Translations under genes and position numbers: made by a program
Notes under the pieces: generated by a model
Database searches by the model: none
What the model saw: only the letters and a program-made list of their open reading frames with translations
What the model was told of the DNA's origin: nothing
Part shown: positions 41,886 to 50,472 of the stretch, in pieces
How the letters are laid out: every line of letters begins with the position of its first letter
How positions within the stretch are numbered: position 1 is the first letter of the stretch
NCBI GenBank assembly: GCA_903929755.1
Contig: CAIYVZ010000197.1
Coordinates: 1-64,000 of the forward strand
Length of the DNA stretch: 64,000 bases
Direction of reading: 5' to 3'
Source of the DNA: an uncultured Acidobacteriia bacterium
GTDB lineage: Bacteria; Acidobacteriota; Terriglobia; Bryobacterales; Bryobacteraceae

Positions 41886-43616
41886 TTAGTTCAAAACAAA
41901 CATGTACAGCCCGGCCGAACCAGTGGCCAGAACATGCTGCTTTCCATCCAGCAGAAACGTCTCCGGCGGGCTCGACAGATTCCCGATCTCCGAATGCCAC
42001 AACGGTTTCCCGTCGGTGGCCTGAATCGCCTCAATCCCGCCGCCGTTCGACATGAAGATCACGCCGCCGGCCGTTGATGTAAGCCCCACGCTGCCATTCG
42101 TCAGCTCATGGCGCCACTTCACCTTACCGGTCTTGTAATCGATCGCATCGACGAACGTCCCGTAAGACATGCTGCCGCCACTCGCGATGCCGCCCAGGCC
42201 CATTGACCCGCGCGGATCCGGTTCCAGCAGGTACGTAATCCGCAGCGAATTCTGTTCATGTACGTAGAACAGTCCGGTATCCGGCGAAAACGTCGGCGGC
42301 GGATAATTCAGCACGTCATCGTTCACCAGAGCACCGGCCACCAGCGCATCCTTCATCGGATTCCGCTGCGGTTCGCCGCGCTTGTTCAGATGCAGCGGAG
42401 AATCCGGGCTAATCGCCGACGCATAGTTATTCACCAGCCCCAGTTTGCTGGTCAGCAGATGTTCGCCCGTCACACGGTCCAGCACAAAGAAGTAGCCGTT
42501 GCGCGTTGCCTGCATAATCAGCTTGCGCGTCCGGCCGCCAAACGGCAGATCGGCGATAATCGGTGTCTCCGTCGCGTCCCAGTCATGGGTATCATGCGGC
42601 GATGCCGAGAAGTACCAGGCGATCTTCCCCGTATCCACATTCACCGCCAGCAGGCACGAAGTGTACAGATTGTCGCCCTCCCCGCGGTTCCCCGTCATAT
42701 ACGAGGGCGTCGGATTACCCGTGCCGAAGTAGTACAGATGCGTCTCCGGATCATAAGCGCCCGGAATCCAGGAAGTGCCACCTCCGTGCTTTGCGGCTTC
42801 CAGATTCGCCCATGTTTCGAGGCCGGCGTCTCCGGGCTTCTGCGCCGTTGAGTACAAGCGCCACTGCTCTTCACCCGTTTCCGGATCGAGCGCCTTCAGA
42901 TAAGCCGGTTCATCCGTGTCATTGCCGGTACCCACAATTACGTGGTTGCCCAGCACCAGCGGCACATTTGTGGAGAAGTACTGCTGTTCAAACGGGGCGA
43001 TTTCCTTCTTCCACACTTCACGACCCGTCCGGGCATCCAGGCAAACAACCCAGTCGTCATGCAGTTCGAAGAAGATGTAGTTGTGCCACATGCTGGGTCC
43101 GCGAGTACCAGTGGAGGTGCCGCCACGAAACTTCCAGTAGTAGTGCCAGATCACCGAGCCGTCGCGGGCGTCAATGGCGTACACATCGTTGATCCCTGCG
43201 CCGTAGAGGATGCCATCCACGAACAGGATGCCGCCACCAAAGCGCGTCGGGCCACAGTTATTCACTTCGCCGGTGCCAAAGCCTCCGACGACGATCTTGC
43301 CGGCTGCCGGTGCTTCACCGCCACGTCCGCCGCCGCGGCCACCGCCGCCGGCAGGTGCTGCACCGCCCTGGCCTGTGCCATTCGGGCCGCAGCCCGTCGT
43401 AATATTGCTCGCCATCCACCGCAGACTCAGGTTCTTCACCGTCTGCGTGTTGATCTGCTTCAGCGCGCTGTACCGCTTACTCGTCATGTCGCCCGAGTAG
43501 CTTGTCCACTGGTCCGACAGCGGCTTCAGAATGTCCGCCGGGTCAAGACCGCCACCCTGCGCCACCAGCATCACCGGCACCGCCAGCAGGGTTGTAATGA
43601 GAGATAGTTTCTTCAT
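41886..43616 (-). CDS. PQQ-binding-like beta-propeller dehydrogenase
   Basis: A periplasmic quinoprotein-type propeller of 576 residues. Signal peptide 1-20. QWTSYSGDMTSKRYSALKQIN is the usual N-terminal lead of PQQ dehydrogenases, and repeated blade ends (YAIDARDGSVIWHY, CLDARTGREVWKKE, ALDPETGEEQWRLY, AIDYKTGKVKWRHE, AIQATDGKPLWHSE) mark the blades. A Gly/Arg-rich insert (GGGGRGGGRGG, 90-100) splits the first blade. It has no heme of its own; the diheme cytochrome gene ends 14 bases upstream and is the probable electron acceptor. The substrate is likely an alcohol or sugar. It is the last gene before a strong terminator. Confidence 0.85.
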   Translation of the reverse strand: MKKLSLITTLLAVPVMLVAQGGGLDPADILKPLSDQWTSYSGDMTSKRYSALKQINTQTVKNLSLRWMASNITTGCGPNGTGQGGAAPAGGGGRGGGRGGEAPAAGKIVVGGFGTGEVNNCGPTRFGGGILFVDGILYGAGINDVYAIDARDGSVIWHYYWKFRGGTSTGTRGPSMWHNYIFFELHDDWVVCLDARTGREVWKKEIAPFEQQYFSTNVPLVLGNHVIVGTGNDTDEPAYLKALDPETGEEQWRLYSTAQKPGDAGLETWANLEAAKHGGGTSWIPGAYDPETHLYYFGTGNPTPSYMTGNRGEGDNLYTSCLLAVNVDTGKIAWYFSASPHDTHDWDATETPIIADLPFGGRTRKLIMQATRNGYFFVLDRVTGEHLLTSKLGLVNNYASAISPDSPLHLNKRGEPQRNPMKDALVAGALVNDDVLNYPPPTFSPDTGLFYVHEQNSLRITYLLEPDPRGSMGLGGIASGGSMSYGTFVDAIDYKTGKVKWRHELTNGSVGLTSTAGGVIFMSNGGGIEAIQATDGKPLWHSEIGNLSSPPETFLLDGKQHVLATGSAGLYMFVLN

Positions 43617-43630
43617 TTCGTCTCGGTCCT

Positions 43631-44503
43631 CTACTTGATCGTCGCCAGATAGGCGGTGATGTCATACATGTTCTGGTTCTTCGGATCGTCCAGCACGAGC
43701 AGCATCTTTTTGTGCGCTGCCTGCGGATCCTTCACTTCCACCGTGGGAGTGCCGATCGCATCATTGGTGTAGGTGCGCGTGAACGACTTTCGGGTGCCGT
43801 CGGCCAGTGTCAGCACAATCAAAAAGTCATCTTTGCGAACCAGCTTCCCTTCCACCTTGGTACCGTTCGCCAGCGTTACGGTAGCGGGCTGACCGGCAAG
43901 GCTGCCGCCGCGACCGAAGCCGCCGCCACTCGTTCTGCCGAATACCCACGCGCCCTGCAACGCCTTCGGGTCGTCGGCATACTTCGCGCCAATCCCCTTC
44001 AGGTCGCCCGTTACCGAATGGCAGCTGGAGCAGAGCTTCGTGAAGGTTGCCGCGCCGTCCTTCGCGCTGCCCACCAGAACGTTATAAGTCAGCCCCACCG
44101 GATTCCGCCCGGGAGGGCTCCCCTGGCCGCTCATCTTCGCCTGCACGCTGTGGATGTATTCGGAAACGGCAAATGTGTCGGGCTGCGGCAGCGTCACGGG
44201 CGGAGTGTGCTTCGCCAGACTGGCCGCAACCAGTTCTCCCTGTTTGTCGCTGAACGTTTCCGTTGAGCGCAGCAAGTTGGGGCCGTTCTTCTCCAGCGAG
44301 CCACGCAGGTCAACTGCATGGCACGCCGAGCACTTGTCCTCGTACAGCCCCTTTCCTTTGTCAAGCACGGCCTGGGGGGCCAGTTGACGCGTATACTGCG
44401 GGAAACCACCCGCCCGTCCCCGGCCGCCCGGGGGCTGTGCCATCAGCGGAGCAGCCAGGCATCCGATGCCCGCCGCCACTGCGAATAAATACCTCTTGCG
44501 CAT
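43631..44503 (-). CDS. Diheme cytochrome c
   Basis: An exported protein of 290 residues with a signal peptide (1-22) followed by a short PPGGRGRAGG segment. Two heme motifs are visible: CSACH near 58-62 and CSSCH near 159-163. A C-terminal part with YTNDAIGTPTVEVKDPQAAHKKMLLVLDD in pieces and NMYDITAYLATIK follows, similar to cytochromes that accompany quinoprotein dehydrogenases. A GGGFGRGGS loop lies near 200. It should take electrons from the downstream PQQ protein. AGGA lies 6 nt before ATG 44503, and TATAAT at 44546-44551 gives a short leader. Confidence 0.87.
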   Translation of the reverse strand: MRKRYLFAVAAGIGCLAAPLMAQPPGGRGRAGGFPQYTRQLAPQAVLDKGKGLYEDKCSACHAVDLRGSLEKNGPNLLRSTETFSDKQGELVAASLAKHTPPVTLPQPDTFAVSEYIHSVQAKMSGQGSPPGRNPVGLTYNVLVGSAKDGAATFTKLCSSCHSVTGDLKGIGAKYADDPKALQGAWVFGRTSGGGFGRGGSLAGQPATVTLANGTKVEGKLVRKDDFLIVLTLADGTRKSFTRTYTNDAIGTPTVEVKDPQAAHKKMLLVLDDPKNQNMYDITAYLATIK

Positions 44504-44545
44504 GGTTCATCCTCGACGAAAACTTCTATTTTGTAGCCGGGAACA

Positions 44546-44551
44546 ATTATA
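44546..44551 (-). promoter_or_regulatory. -10 element of the cytochrome/quinoprotein operon
   Basis: A perfect TATAAT on the minus strand lies 42 bases before ATG 44503 and would give a leader of about 35 nt containing AGGA. No consensus -35 is seen at 16-18 nt. It shares the 169-base divergent gap with the aminotransferase promoter. Confidence 0.5.
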
Positions 44552-44615
44552 TAAAGCCCCGTTGCGGATCTTGTGTTTCATGCCGCAGAGCTCTCGCCTT
44601 TATGTTTTCCTGAGC

Positions 44616-44643
44616 TACAATAACCACAGGAAGCCAGGCTTCC
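44616..44643 (+). promoter_or_regulatory. -10 element and 15-bp palindrome before the aminotransferase gene
   Basis: TACAAT (44616-44621) is followed by GGAAGCC-A-GGCTTCC (44629-44643), a perfect 7-1-7 inverted repeat placed where transcription would start. That is a classical repressor position. No -35 consensus is visible. The regulator is not known; the sequence is unlike the palindromes near the IclR gene. Confidence 0.45.
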
Positions 44644-44672
44644 ACTGACCAACGCTAAGGGGCCCCCTCGTC

Positions 44673-45788
44673 GTGCCAACCGAAGTCCGCCAGCACCTTT
44701 TCTACGAAACCTCCCATTCGCCGTCCCTGGCGGAACTCGTCGGTTACGAAAAAGCCAAAGACATCATCGATTTTTGCTTCATCGCTAACCCGTATTACCC
44801 CACGCCCGAGATGCTCCGGAATCTGCAGGAGAATTTCCCGAACCTCATCAAGTCCTACCCCTCCAGCAGCCCTCTCACCAGCCAAAAGGACCTCGCCGCC
44901 GTCCTGCACGTCAATCCCGACCATCTGATTATTGGCAACGGTGCCACCGAGCTCATCGTCCTCATCAATACGACCCTCATTGATCGCATCGCCGTCCCCG
45001 TGCCCACCTTCGGCGAATACATCGAGAAGCTCAAAGATCAGCGTGACGCCGAACTGTTCTTCCTCAAGCCCGAACAGAACTACCAGCTCAGTCTCCCCGA
45101 ATACCTGGCATGGGTCCGCCGCCGCGGCCTGAAAGCCCTGCTGATCATTAATCCCGGCAACCCCACCGGCCAGCTCTTCTCCCTTGCGGAGATGTGTGAG
45201 TTTCTTGAGCGCGCCAAGGACATGGAACTTGTTATCGTCGATGAGTCATTCATTGATTTTGCAGACGATGCCATCCCCAGTCTCCTTCCCCTCGCCGAAC
45301 GTTTCTCCAATCTCCTGCTCGTTCGCAGCATGAGCAAGCACTGCGGGGTGCCCGGTCTGCGCCTCGGCTACTGCTACAGTTCCAACCTGTTCGTTCTCAA
45401 TCGAATGCGCCAGTTCATTCCAACCTGGAACATTAACACCGTCGCCCAGTACTTTCTCTCCATGCTGCTCCCCACGGACGGGGCCTATCACGAGGCCAGA
45501 AAGCGCCTGATCGCCGACGTCCGCTGGCTCTACAGCGCGCTGCAATCCATCCCCGAAATCGAGGTCTACCCCACAGGCGCCAATTTCGTCCTGTTCCGCA
45601 TAAAAGGTGGCGTCACCGCCGTGGAACTTCAGGCGCGTCTCCTGACCGAACACCACATGTACGTTCGCGACTGCTCCAATAAAATCGGCATGGATAATTT
45701 CCACATCCGTGTCGCCTCGCAGGGGCGCGAAAAGGACGCCCGCCTGGTCGATGCCCTGCGGCAAATCCTCTGTCGAAGTGCCTCATGA
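44673..45788 (+). CDS. PLP-dependent class I/II aminotransferase (HisC/CobD-like)
   Basis: A fold-type I aminotransferase of 371 residues. Visible are GNGATELI near 88-95 (cofactor phosphate side), NPGNPTG at 160-166, Asp190 in VIVDESF, the Schiff-base Lys222 in VRSMSKHCG and Arg230 in GLRLGYC. The nearest styles are histidinol-phosphate aminotransferase and threonine-phosphate decarboxylase. There are no histidine or cobalamin genes nearby. The start is GTG 44673 with AAGGGG 9 nt upstream. Its stop overlaps the start of an amidotransferase-like hydrolase (ATGA), so the two probably act in one pathway on an amino acid-like compound. Confidence 0.87.
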   Translation: MPTEVRQHLFYETSHSPSLAELVGYEKAKDIIDFCFIANPYYPTPEMLRNLQENFPNLIKSYPSSSPLTSQKDLAAVLHVNPDHLIIGNGATELIVLINTTLIDRIAVPVPTFGEYIEKLKDQRDAELFFLKPEQNYQLSLPEYLAWVRRRGLKALLIINPGNPTGQLFSLAEMCEFLERAKDMELVIVDESFIDFADDAIPSLLPLAERFSNLLLVRSMSKHCGVPGLRLGYCYSSNLFVLNRMRQFIPTWNINTVAQYFLSMLLPTDGAYHEARKRLIADVRWLYSALQSIPEIEVYPTGANFVLFRIKGGVTAVELQARLLTEHHMYVRDCSNKIGMDNFHIRVASQGREKDARLVDALRQILCRSAS

Positions 45789-46528
45789 AATCCAACTCAC
45801 GCCCCCGCGTCGTGGTCGTCACCCGCAGGACCATCCGCAAGCACAAATACATTGATTACGTGGGGGAACTGCACCTCCACCTTCTCATCGGGATGGACCT
45901 CCTCCCCGTCATCGTGCCGGTTTCCGAAGGTGCCGACGCCTGCCTGCGCGACTATATGTCCGGGATGAAGGGTCTGCTGCTTGTGGAGGGTGAGGATATC
46001 GAGCCCCACCAGTACAACGCACAACCGGAGAACTTTCAATATGTGGAGAAGACCCATCCGTTGAAGGACCGGATTGAACTTCGGCTCCTTCGCCGTGCTC
46101 TCCGTCTGCAGCTCCCGATTCTCGGCATCTGCCGCGGTTCCCAGTTGCTCAATGTGGCCTGCGGTGGTACTTTGTACGGCGATGTGCAGAAGGAGAAAGC
46201 CACCGCGCTCCTTCACCTGGACCACGATCACTACGACACGTACCGACACCCGATCTCGATCCTTGCCGGCACTCCGCTGGAGGCTTGGTATGAGCGTCCC
46301 ACTTTACAGGTGAACAGCTATCACCACCAGGGCGTACGCCATCTTGCCCCTCGCTTTCAGCCGATGGCCATCGCGGAGGACGGTCTCATTGAGGCTTTTC
46401 ACGATCCGAATTCGGACTTCGTCGTGGGCCTCCAGTTTCATCCGGAGCGCATGAAAGAAGAAGCTCCCGGGAACGAGAAGCTCTGGTCGGAGTTTGCTGA
46501 GGCCGTTCGGCGGCGCGCTGCGGCGTGA
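45785..46528 (+). CDS. Gamma-glutamyl-gamma-aminobutyrate hydrolase-like class I amidotransferase
   Basis: A peptidase C26 (PuuD-like) protein of 247 residues. The nucleophile Cys116 sits in GICRGSQLLN, and His219 with Glu221 in LQFHPERM complete the triad. NSYHHQGVRHLAP is typical of the family. PuuD cleaves gamma-glutamyl amides formed during polyamine breakdown; the homologues vary in substrate. It is coupled to the aminotransferase gene by a 4-nt overlap, which fits sequential removal of a glutamyl group and transamination, although no gamma-glutamyl ligase is in the window. It is convergent with the dioxygenase gene, 34 bases away. Confidence 0.88.
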   Translation: MKSNSRPRVVVVTRRTIRKHKYIDYVGELHLHLLIGMDLLPVIVPVSEGADACLRDYMSGMKGLLLVEGEDIEPHQYNAQPENFQYVEKTHPLKDRIELRLLRRALRLQLPILGICRGSQLLNVACGGTLYGDVQKEKATALLHLDHDHYDTYRHPISILAGTPLEAWYERPTLQVNSYHHQGVRHLAPRFQPMAIAEDGLIEAFHDPNSDFVVGLQFHPERMKEEAPGNEKLWSEFAEAVRRRAAA

Positions 46529-46562
46529 TGCTTCCCTCATAAACCGAGCCAGCCTGTCTGCG

Positions 46563-47546
46563 CTACAGCCATTCGGCGTTGACTTCGTACTGACTGGGGA
46601 ACATGTTGAGATACTGCACCACTCGCGGTGAGGCGCACTGATTCGGGGTCGCCGCGTGCGGCAGCGCCTGGTGCCAAATGATCAGGTCGCCAGCCTCACC
46701 GGCGATCGGTACTGGCTGTAATACCCTTGGAGCCACGGCGCGCGGGTCAACCCCCTCCGGCAGTTGCCTGCGCCATGCTTCCAGGCTCCTGTGAAAGCCG
46801 GGTACACAACTAAACGCACCCTGACTGGCCGCGGTATCGGTAAGGTACAGAATCCCCTGGGTGCCGAACCGAAGCGGCGGCGACAGGGTCATATCCCAGT
46901 GCAGCGGCGTACCCCGAAATCTGTCGCCCTGGCGCAGCGGAGGATTCACGCCGCAAACATCCACGTTCATCCACAGGTCGCCACGGCCCCATATTTGCGC
47001 AAAAGCGGTGTGGATGCGCGGCGAATTCCGGTTCGCCCACAGTGCGTGGTGGTGTGCCAGCGGAATCCAGATGTCTGTCTGGTACCAGGAGTCCGGCGCG
47101 TCCATCGACATGCCCGCGTGCGTGAAGATCGCGTCCACTGCGGCAAGGCATGCGTTAGCGCTCACCGCCTGCTTCAGCACTACGTAGCCATGTTCGTCCC
47201 AAAACTCCAGATCGGAGGGCGACAGCACCGGTTCGGCCAGAATGCTCTCCAGTTCGCCGGTGCGCTCTCCACGCAGGGCAGCGTTCAGGCGCTCCAGCCG
47301 GGCGGGCTCAATCGCACCTCCGTTCTTCTCCAATACCCACGCCTCGAACTCCCCGAATGGCGGAGCGCCAGACATCAGAAAGTCCAGTGTCTCCCGCAGG
47401 CCAACCCGTAGTCCTGCCAACAGAATTTGGTCGGCGCGCGCATCGCCGGCGTCGGACGAATCCGGCGTGCTGCCGCCTCGTGCCGCCACCTTCCTGTTCC
47501 AGAAGTCTCGCAGGCCGGGTAAATCGAGCGGCTTCATTGTGTGCAT
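46563..47546 (-). CDS. Phytanoyl-CoA dioxygenase (PhyH) family protein
   Basis: A predicted Fe(II)/2-oxoglutarate-dependent oxygenase of 327 residues. The double-stranded helix (about 110-325) carries HxD at His216/Asp218 (PLHWDMTL), a distal His near 292-297 (IWHQALPHAATPN) and Arg in SPRVVQYL for 2-oxoglutarate. The N-terminal 100 residues are a helical extension of unknown role. Family members hydroxylate lipids, amino acids or natural products. ATG 47546 is used; ATG 47537 is an in-frame alternative three codons in. It is divergent from the DUF1080 gene with only 42 bases between starts. The substrate is unknown. Confidence 0.83.
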   Translation of the reverse strand: MHTMKPLDLPGLRDFWNRKVAARGGSTPDSSDAGDARADQILLAGLRVGLRETLDFLMSGAPPFGEFEAWVLEKNGGAIEPARLERLNAALRGERTGELESILAEPVLSPSDLEFWDEHGYVVLKQAVSANACLAAVDAIFTHAGMSMDAPDSWYQTDIWIPLAHHHALWANRNSPRIHTAFAQIWGRGDLWMNVDVCGVNPPLRQGDRFRGTPLHWDMTLSPPLRFGTQGILYLTDTAASQGAFSCVPGFHRSLEAWRRQLPEGVDPRAVAPRVLQPVPIAGEAGDLIIWHQALPHAATPNQCASPRVVQYLNMFPSQYEVNAEWL

Positions 47547-47588
47547 CCCCGGATGATACCAGGGGCGTCAAATGCTAGAATCGCCTCA

Positions 47589-48245
47589 ATGAGAAAGATG
47601 CTTCGCTTCACCCTTCTTCTGGCGCTCGCCGCCGCTCCGGCCGCCTTCGGCTCCTCTGCCTTCGGTCAGGATGGCTGGACCACGCTGTTTAACGGAACCG
47701 ACTTTACCGGCTGGAAGGTGAGCGGCAACAAGCCTACGTTTCAGGTTGTCGACCACGCCCTCGTGGCCAACGGCACCGTGGCCCACGCGTTCTACGACGG
47801 CCCCTTCCAGAATCACGATTTTAAGAACTTCGAATTGATGGTCGATTGTCGTACCGCCCCCGGTTCCAACGGCGGCGTCTATGTTCACACCGAATACCAG
47901 GAAACCGGCTTCCCGAAAAAAGGTTTCGAAATCCAGGTCAACAACACCCATACCGACACGGTTAAGACCGGAAGCCTCTATCACGTGAAGGACATCGGCG
48001 CGGACGACATCAAGGGCCTCACCCAGGACGGCGAGTGGTTCACCGAGCACATCATCGTGCAGAACAATACCATCACCATCAAACTGAACGGCAAAGAAGT
48101 CGTCAAGTGGACCCAGCCCGCCGATTGGAACGGAGGCCGCGAAGGCCCGGGCCGCACCATCAGTCACGGCACCATCGCTCTCCAGGGCCACGACCCGAAG
48201 AGCACTGTCCAATACAAAAACATCCGCATCAAGCCCCTTCCGTAA
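47589..48245 (+). CDS. Exported DUF1080 (3-keto-disaccharide hydrolase-like) protein
   Basis: A secreted jelly-roll protein of 218 residues. Signal peptide 1-27. The domain starts with GWTTLFNGTDFTGWKV and includes NFELMVDCRTAPGSNGGVYVHTEYQ in pieces, GFEIQVNNTHTDT and VQYKNIRIKPLP, all hallmarks of DUF1080. Some members cleave 3-keto-glycosides. ATG 47589 is preceded by TAGAAT with 7 nt between, and no ribosome site. The following gene, 29 bases on, is a soluble sugar dehydrogenase that could generate oxidised sugars, which fits the proposed keto-glycoside role. Confidence 0.88.
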   Translation: MRKMLRFTLLLALAAAPAAFGSSAFGQDGWTTLFNGTDFTGWKVSGNKPTFQVVDHALVANGTVAHAFYDGPFQNHDFKNFELMVDCRTAPGSNGGVYVHTEYQETGFPKKGFEIQVNNTHTDTVKTGSLYHVKDIGADDIKGLTQDGEWFTEHIIVQNNTITIKLNGKEVVKWTQPADWNGGREGPGRTISHGTIALQGHDPKSTVQYKNIRIKPLP

Positions 48246-48274
48246 CCCTGCCGACATACTAAGGAAAAACATAC

Positions 48275-49522
48275 ATGCAATTAGCAAAAATAGCGGCTCT
48301 TTCCACCCTGGCGCTCTCCACCCTGACGCTCTCCACCCTGACGGTGGCGGCCTGGGCTCAGGTGAACGTGGGTGAACAGAAACCCGAAGCCAGCCAGCCC
48401 TTCACTACCACCACGGTCGCCACCTTCAAACTGCCCTGGCGCATCGCCTTCCTCCCCGATGGCCGCATGCTGGTCACCGAAAAGGTCGGTCCCGTCTGGC
48501 TCGTGTCCCAAAAGGGAGAGAAGATCCAGGTCGAAAATACGCCCGCAATCTATTACCAGGGCCAAAACGGCATGCATGGCGTCTTCCTCTCGCCCAAATA
48601 CGCCACCGACAAGAGCATTTACCTCACCTATGCCGAACCCGGTGAGTATGGCGGCGGTCTGGCACTGGCACGCGCCAAACTGAACGCCACCGCCACCTCA
48701 GCCAAACTCGAAAACTTCGAAGTCCTCTGGCGTCAGATGCCCAAAGGTAAGGGCGGCCAGGAAGGCGCGCAGATCGCCTTCTCGCCCGACGGTAAGTTCC
48801 TCTTCCTCGCGGTTGGCGATCGCCAGCGTATGACCCCCGCTCAGGATCCGGACCAGCCCGAAGGCAAGATCCTCCGCCTCACGCTCGACGGCAAACCTGC
48901 GCCCGACAATCCTTACACCGGCAAAAAAGGCGCGGGCACCATTTCCCTGATCGATCCGCCCCGCGATACCGAAGCCGCCAAAACTGCGAAGGAAGTCAGC
49001 ACCTATACCTTCCCCGCCGGTAACCAGACGCCGGCTGAAACCTGGGCCAGCGGCTTCCGCACCCCCTACGGTCTTGCCTTCTCACCCACCGGCGAATTAT
49101 GGGAAGTGGAGCACGGTCCGGCCGGCGGCGACGAACTGAACCTGGTTGAGCGCGGCAAGAACTACGGCTGGCCCCTCGTCTCCTACGGTAAGAACTATAA
49201 CGGTGTCCCCATTCCTTCTCACGACACCCGGCCCGACCTTGCCAAGCCCGTGCTCTATTGGGTTCCCGTCATCGCACCCGGCAATCTGATGTTCTACGCC
49301 GGCAAGAAGACCTTCCCGCAGTGGGACGGCAGCGGCTTCATCAGCGGCATGGGGAGCAAAGCGTTAGTCCGCGTCATCTTTGATGGCAAGGGTGGAGCCA
49401 AAACCGCCGAACGCTGGGACATGGGCCACCGCATCCGCGACGTGGAACAAGGCCCCGATGGCTCGCTCTGGCTCCTCGAAGACGCCGATCCCGGCGCTCT
49501 GATCCACGTCACACCGAAGTAA
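48275..49522 (+). CDS. PQQ-dependent sugar dehydrogenase, soluble Yli/Asd type
   Basis: An exported six-bladed propeller of 415 residues that oxidises aldoses with PQQ. Visible motifs are LPWRIAFLPDGRMLVTEK, GQNGMHGVFLSP, QIAFSPDGKFLFLAVGD, SGFRTPYGLAFSPTGELW and GGDELNLVERGKNYGWP, as in soluble aldose dehydrogenases. The signal peptide core is built from three exact-length LSTLx repeats (residues 9-23). AAGGA lies 9 nt before ATG 48275. It follows the DUF1080 gene by 29 bases and ends 18 bases before a strong terminator, so the two form one unit. Confidence 0.9.
   Translation: MQLAKIAALSTLALSTLTLSTLTVAAWAQVNVGEQKPEASQPFTTTTVATFKLPWRIAFLPDGRMLVTEKVGPVWLVSQKGEKIQVENTPAIYYQGQNGMHGVFLSPKYATDKSIYLTYAEPGEYGGGLALARAKLNATATSAKLENFEVLWRQMPKGKGGQEGAQIAFSPDGKFLFLAVGDRQRMTPAQDPDQPEGKILRLTLDGKPAPDNPYTGKKGAGTISLIDPPRDTEAAKTAKEVSTYTFPAGNQTPAETWASGFRTPYGLAFSPTGELWEVEHGPAGGDELNLVERGKNYGWPLVSYGKNYNGVPIPSHDTRPDLAKPVLYWVPVIAPGNLMFYAGKKTFPQWDGSGFISGMGSKALVRVIFDGKGGAKTAERWDMGHRIRDVEQGPDGSLWLLEDADPGALIHVTPK
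48299..48343 (+). repeat. Three 15-bp tandem repeats inside a signal peptide
   Basis: Units CTTTCCACCCTGGCG, CTCTCCACCCTGACG and CTCTCCACCCTGACG run head to tail and encode LSTLA-LSTLT-LSTLT, the hydrophobic core of the sugar dehydrogenase signal peptide. The last two units are identical, consistent with recent slippage. Confidence 0.9.
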
Positions 49523-49540
49523 CCACTGAACAGGAATCGA

Positions 49541-49578
49541 AACGAAAGGGCCGGAGCAATCCGGCCCTTTCGTTTTTT
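49541..49578. terminator. Bidirectional terminator with a 15-bp perfect stem and GCAA loop
   Basis: AACGAAAGGGCCGGA pairs perfectly with TCCGGCCCTTTCGTT around a GCAA tetraloop of the stable GNRA class, followed by further Ts on the plus strand. It lies between the sugar dehydrogenase stop (49522) and the convergent VWA gene stop (49585), and the U-tract strength favours the plus-strand unit. Confidence 0.93.
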
Positions 49579-49584
49579 CGAGCG

Positions 49585-50472
49585 TTATCGCTGAGCCCAG
49601 TACTTCTCTCTCGCCTGCACCGTCAAACCCTTCTTCCCTGTGGTCAGGTGCAGCGTCCGAAACCCCGAAACCCGCACCGGCACATCCGACACATACCCGA
49701 TGTTGTACTGGCCCCGCAATTCCTCCTGGATCGCCCTGAACACCCCGTCGATCCCCGTCTTTCTCCCCGGTTCGAAATAGCCGCCGCCGGTCTCCCTCGA
49801 CATGCGCCGCAGAATGCCGCTGCCCTCGTTGCCGCCGAACAGAATCGAGTAAACCATCGTGTCTGCACGATGCGCCGCGTCAATTGTTTCGGCCAGAGTT
49901 GCGTCGCTGCCGTTCTCGCCACCATCGGAAATCACGATCAGCGCCTTACGCCCCTGCTGCTTTAGCATCGTATCTTTCGACGCCATCACCGCCGCATCGA
50001 ACAGCAGCGTCCCGCCGCCGCGTTGCGTGCGCAATTCCGCGCGCGTCGGCGTATCCACGAACGCCAGCGCCTGACGCAGTTTCTCGCGGTCCGCCGTCAA
50101 CGTGGCCGGCGTGGCCACGTCCATATCAAATTTCATGATGAAGGCCTGGTCGCCCGGGCGCAGCACACTGTCCAGAAAGCGGAAACTGGCGCTCCGTTCG
50201 GACTCCATCACCTGGGCCTGGCTCATGCTGGTATCGATCATCAGTCCCAGCGTGAGCGGCAGGTCCGCATCGCGCGAAAAGTATTTGATCACCTGCGGCC
50301 GGCCATTTTCCAGAACCTGGAAATCCTCTTTGGCAAGGTCGTGGATGAGCCGCCCCTGCTTGTCGAGCACGTTGGCCAGGATGCTGACCACCTTCACGTC
50401 CGAACGGAAAGTCGCCTCGTCCTGCGCGAAACAGGAAACGGCCAGCGAACCCAGAAAGTATCGGCGGTGCAT
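49585..50472 (-). CDS. Exported VWA-domain protein of the acidobacterial VWFA-related type
   Basis: A protein of 295 residues. A signal-like start (MHRRYFLGSLAVSCFAQ) precedes a short beta domain (about 24-66: VKVVSILANVLDKQGRLIHDLAKEDFQVLENGRPQ in pieces), then a von Willebrand A domain with metal-site residues DTSMS at 80-84 and a late VISDGGENGSD. The arrangement matches the VWFA-related domain family that is expanded in Acidobacteriota. It probably mediates adhesion or protein binding at the cell surface. TACAAC lies 7 nt before the ATG as a weak -10 candidate. The 145-base gap upstream holds a GC hairpin without a T-run (about 50573-50609). Confidence 0.88.
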   Translation of the reverse strand: MHRRYFLGSLAVSCFAQDEATFRSDVKVVSILANVLDKQGRLIHDLAKEDFQVLENGRPQVIKYFSRDADLPLTLGLMIDTSMSQAQVMESERSASFRFLDSVLRPGDQAFIMKFDMDVATPATLTADREKLRQALAFVDTPTRAELRTQRGGGTLLFDAAVMASKDTMLKQQGRKALIVISDGGENGSDATLAETIDAAHRADTMVYSILFGGNEGSGILRRMSRETGGGYFEPGRKTGIDGVFRAIQEELRGQYNIGYVSDVPVRVSGFRTLHLTTGKKGLTVQAREKYWAQR

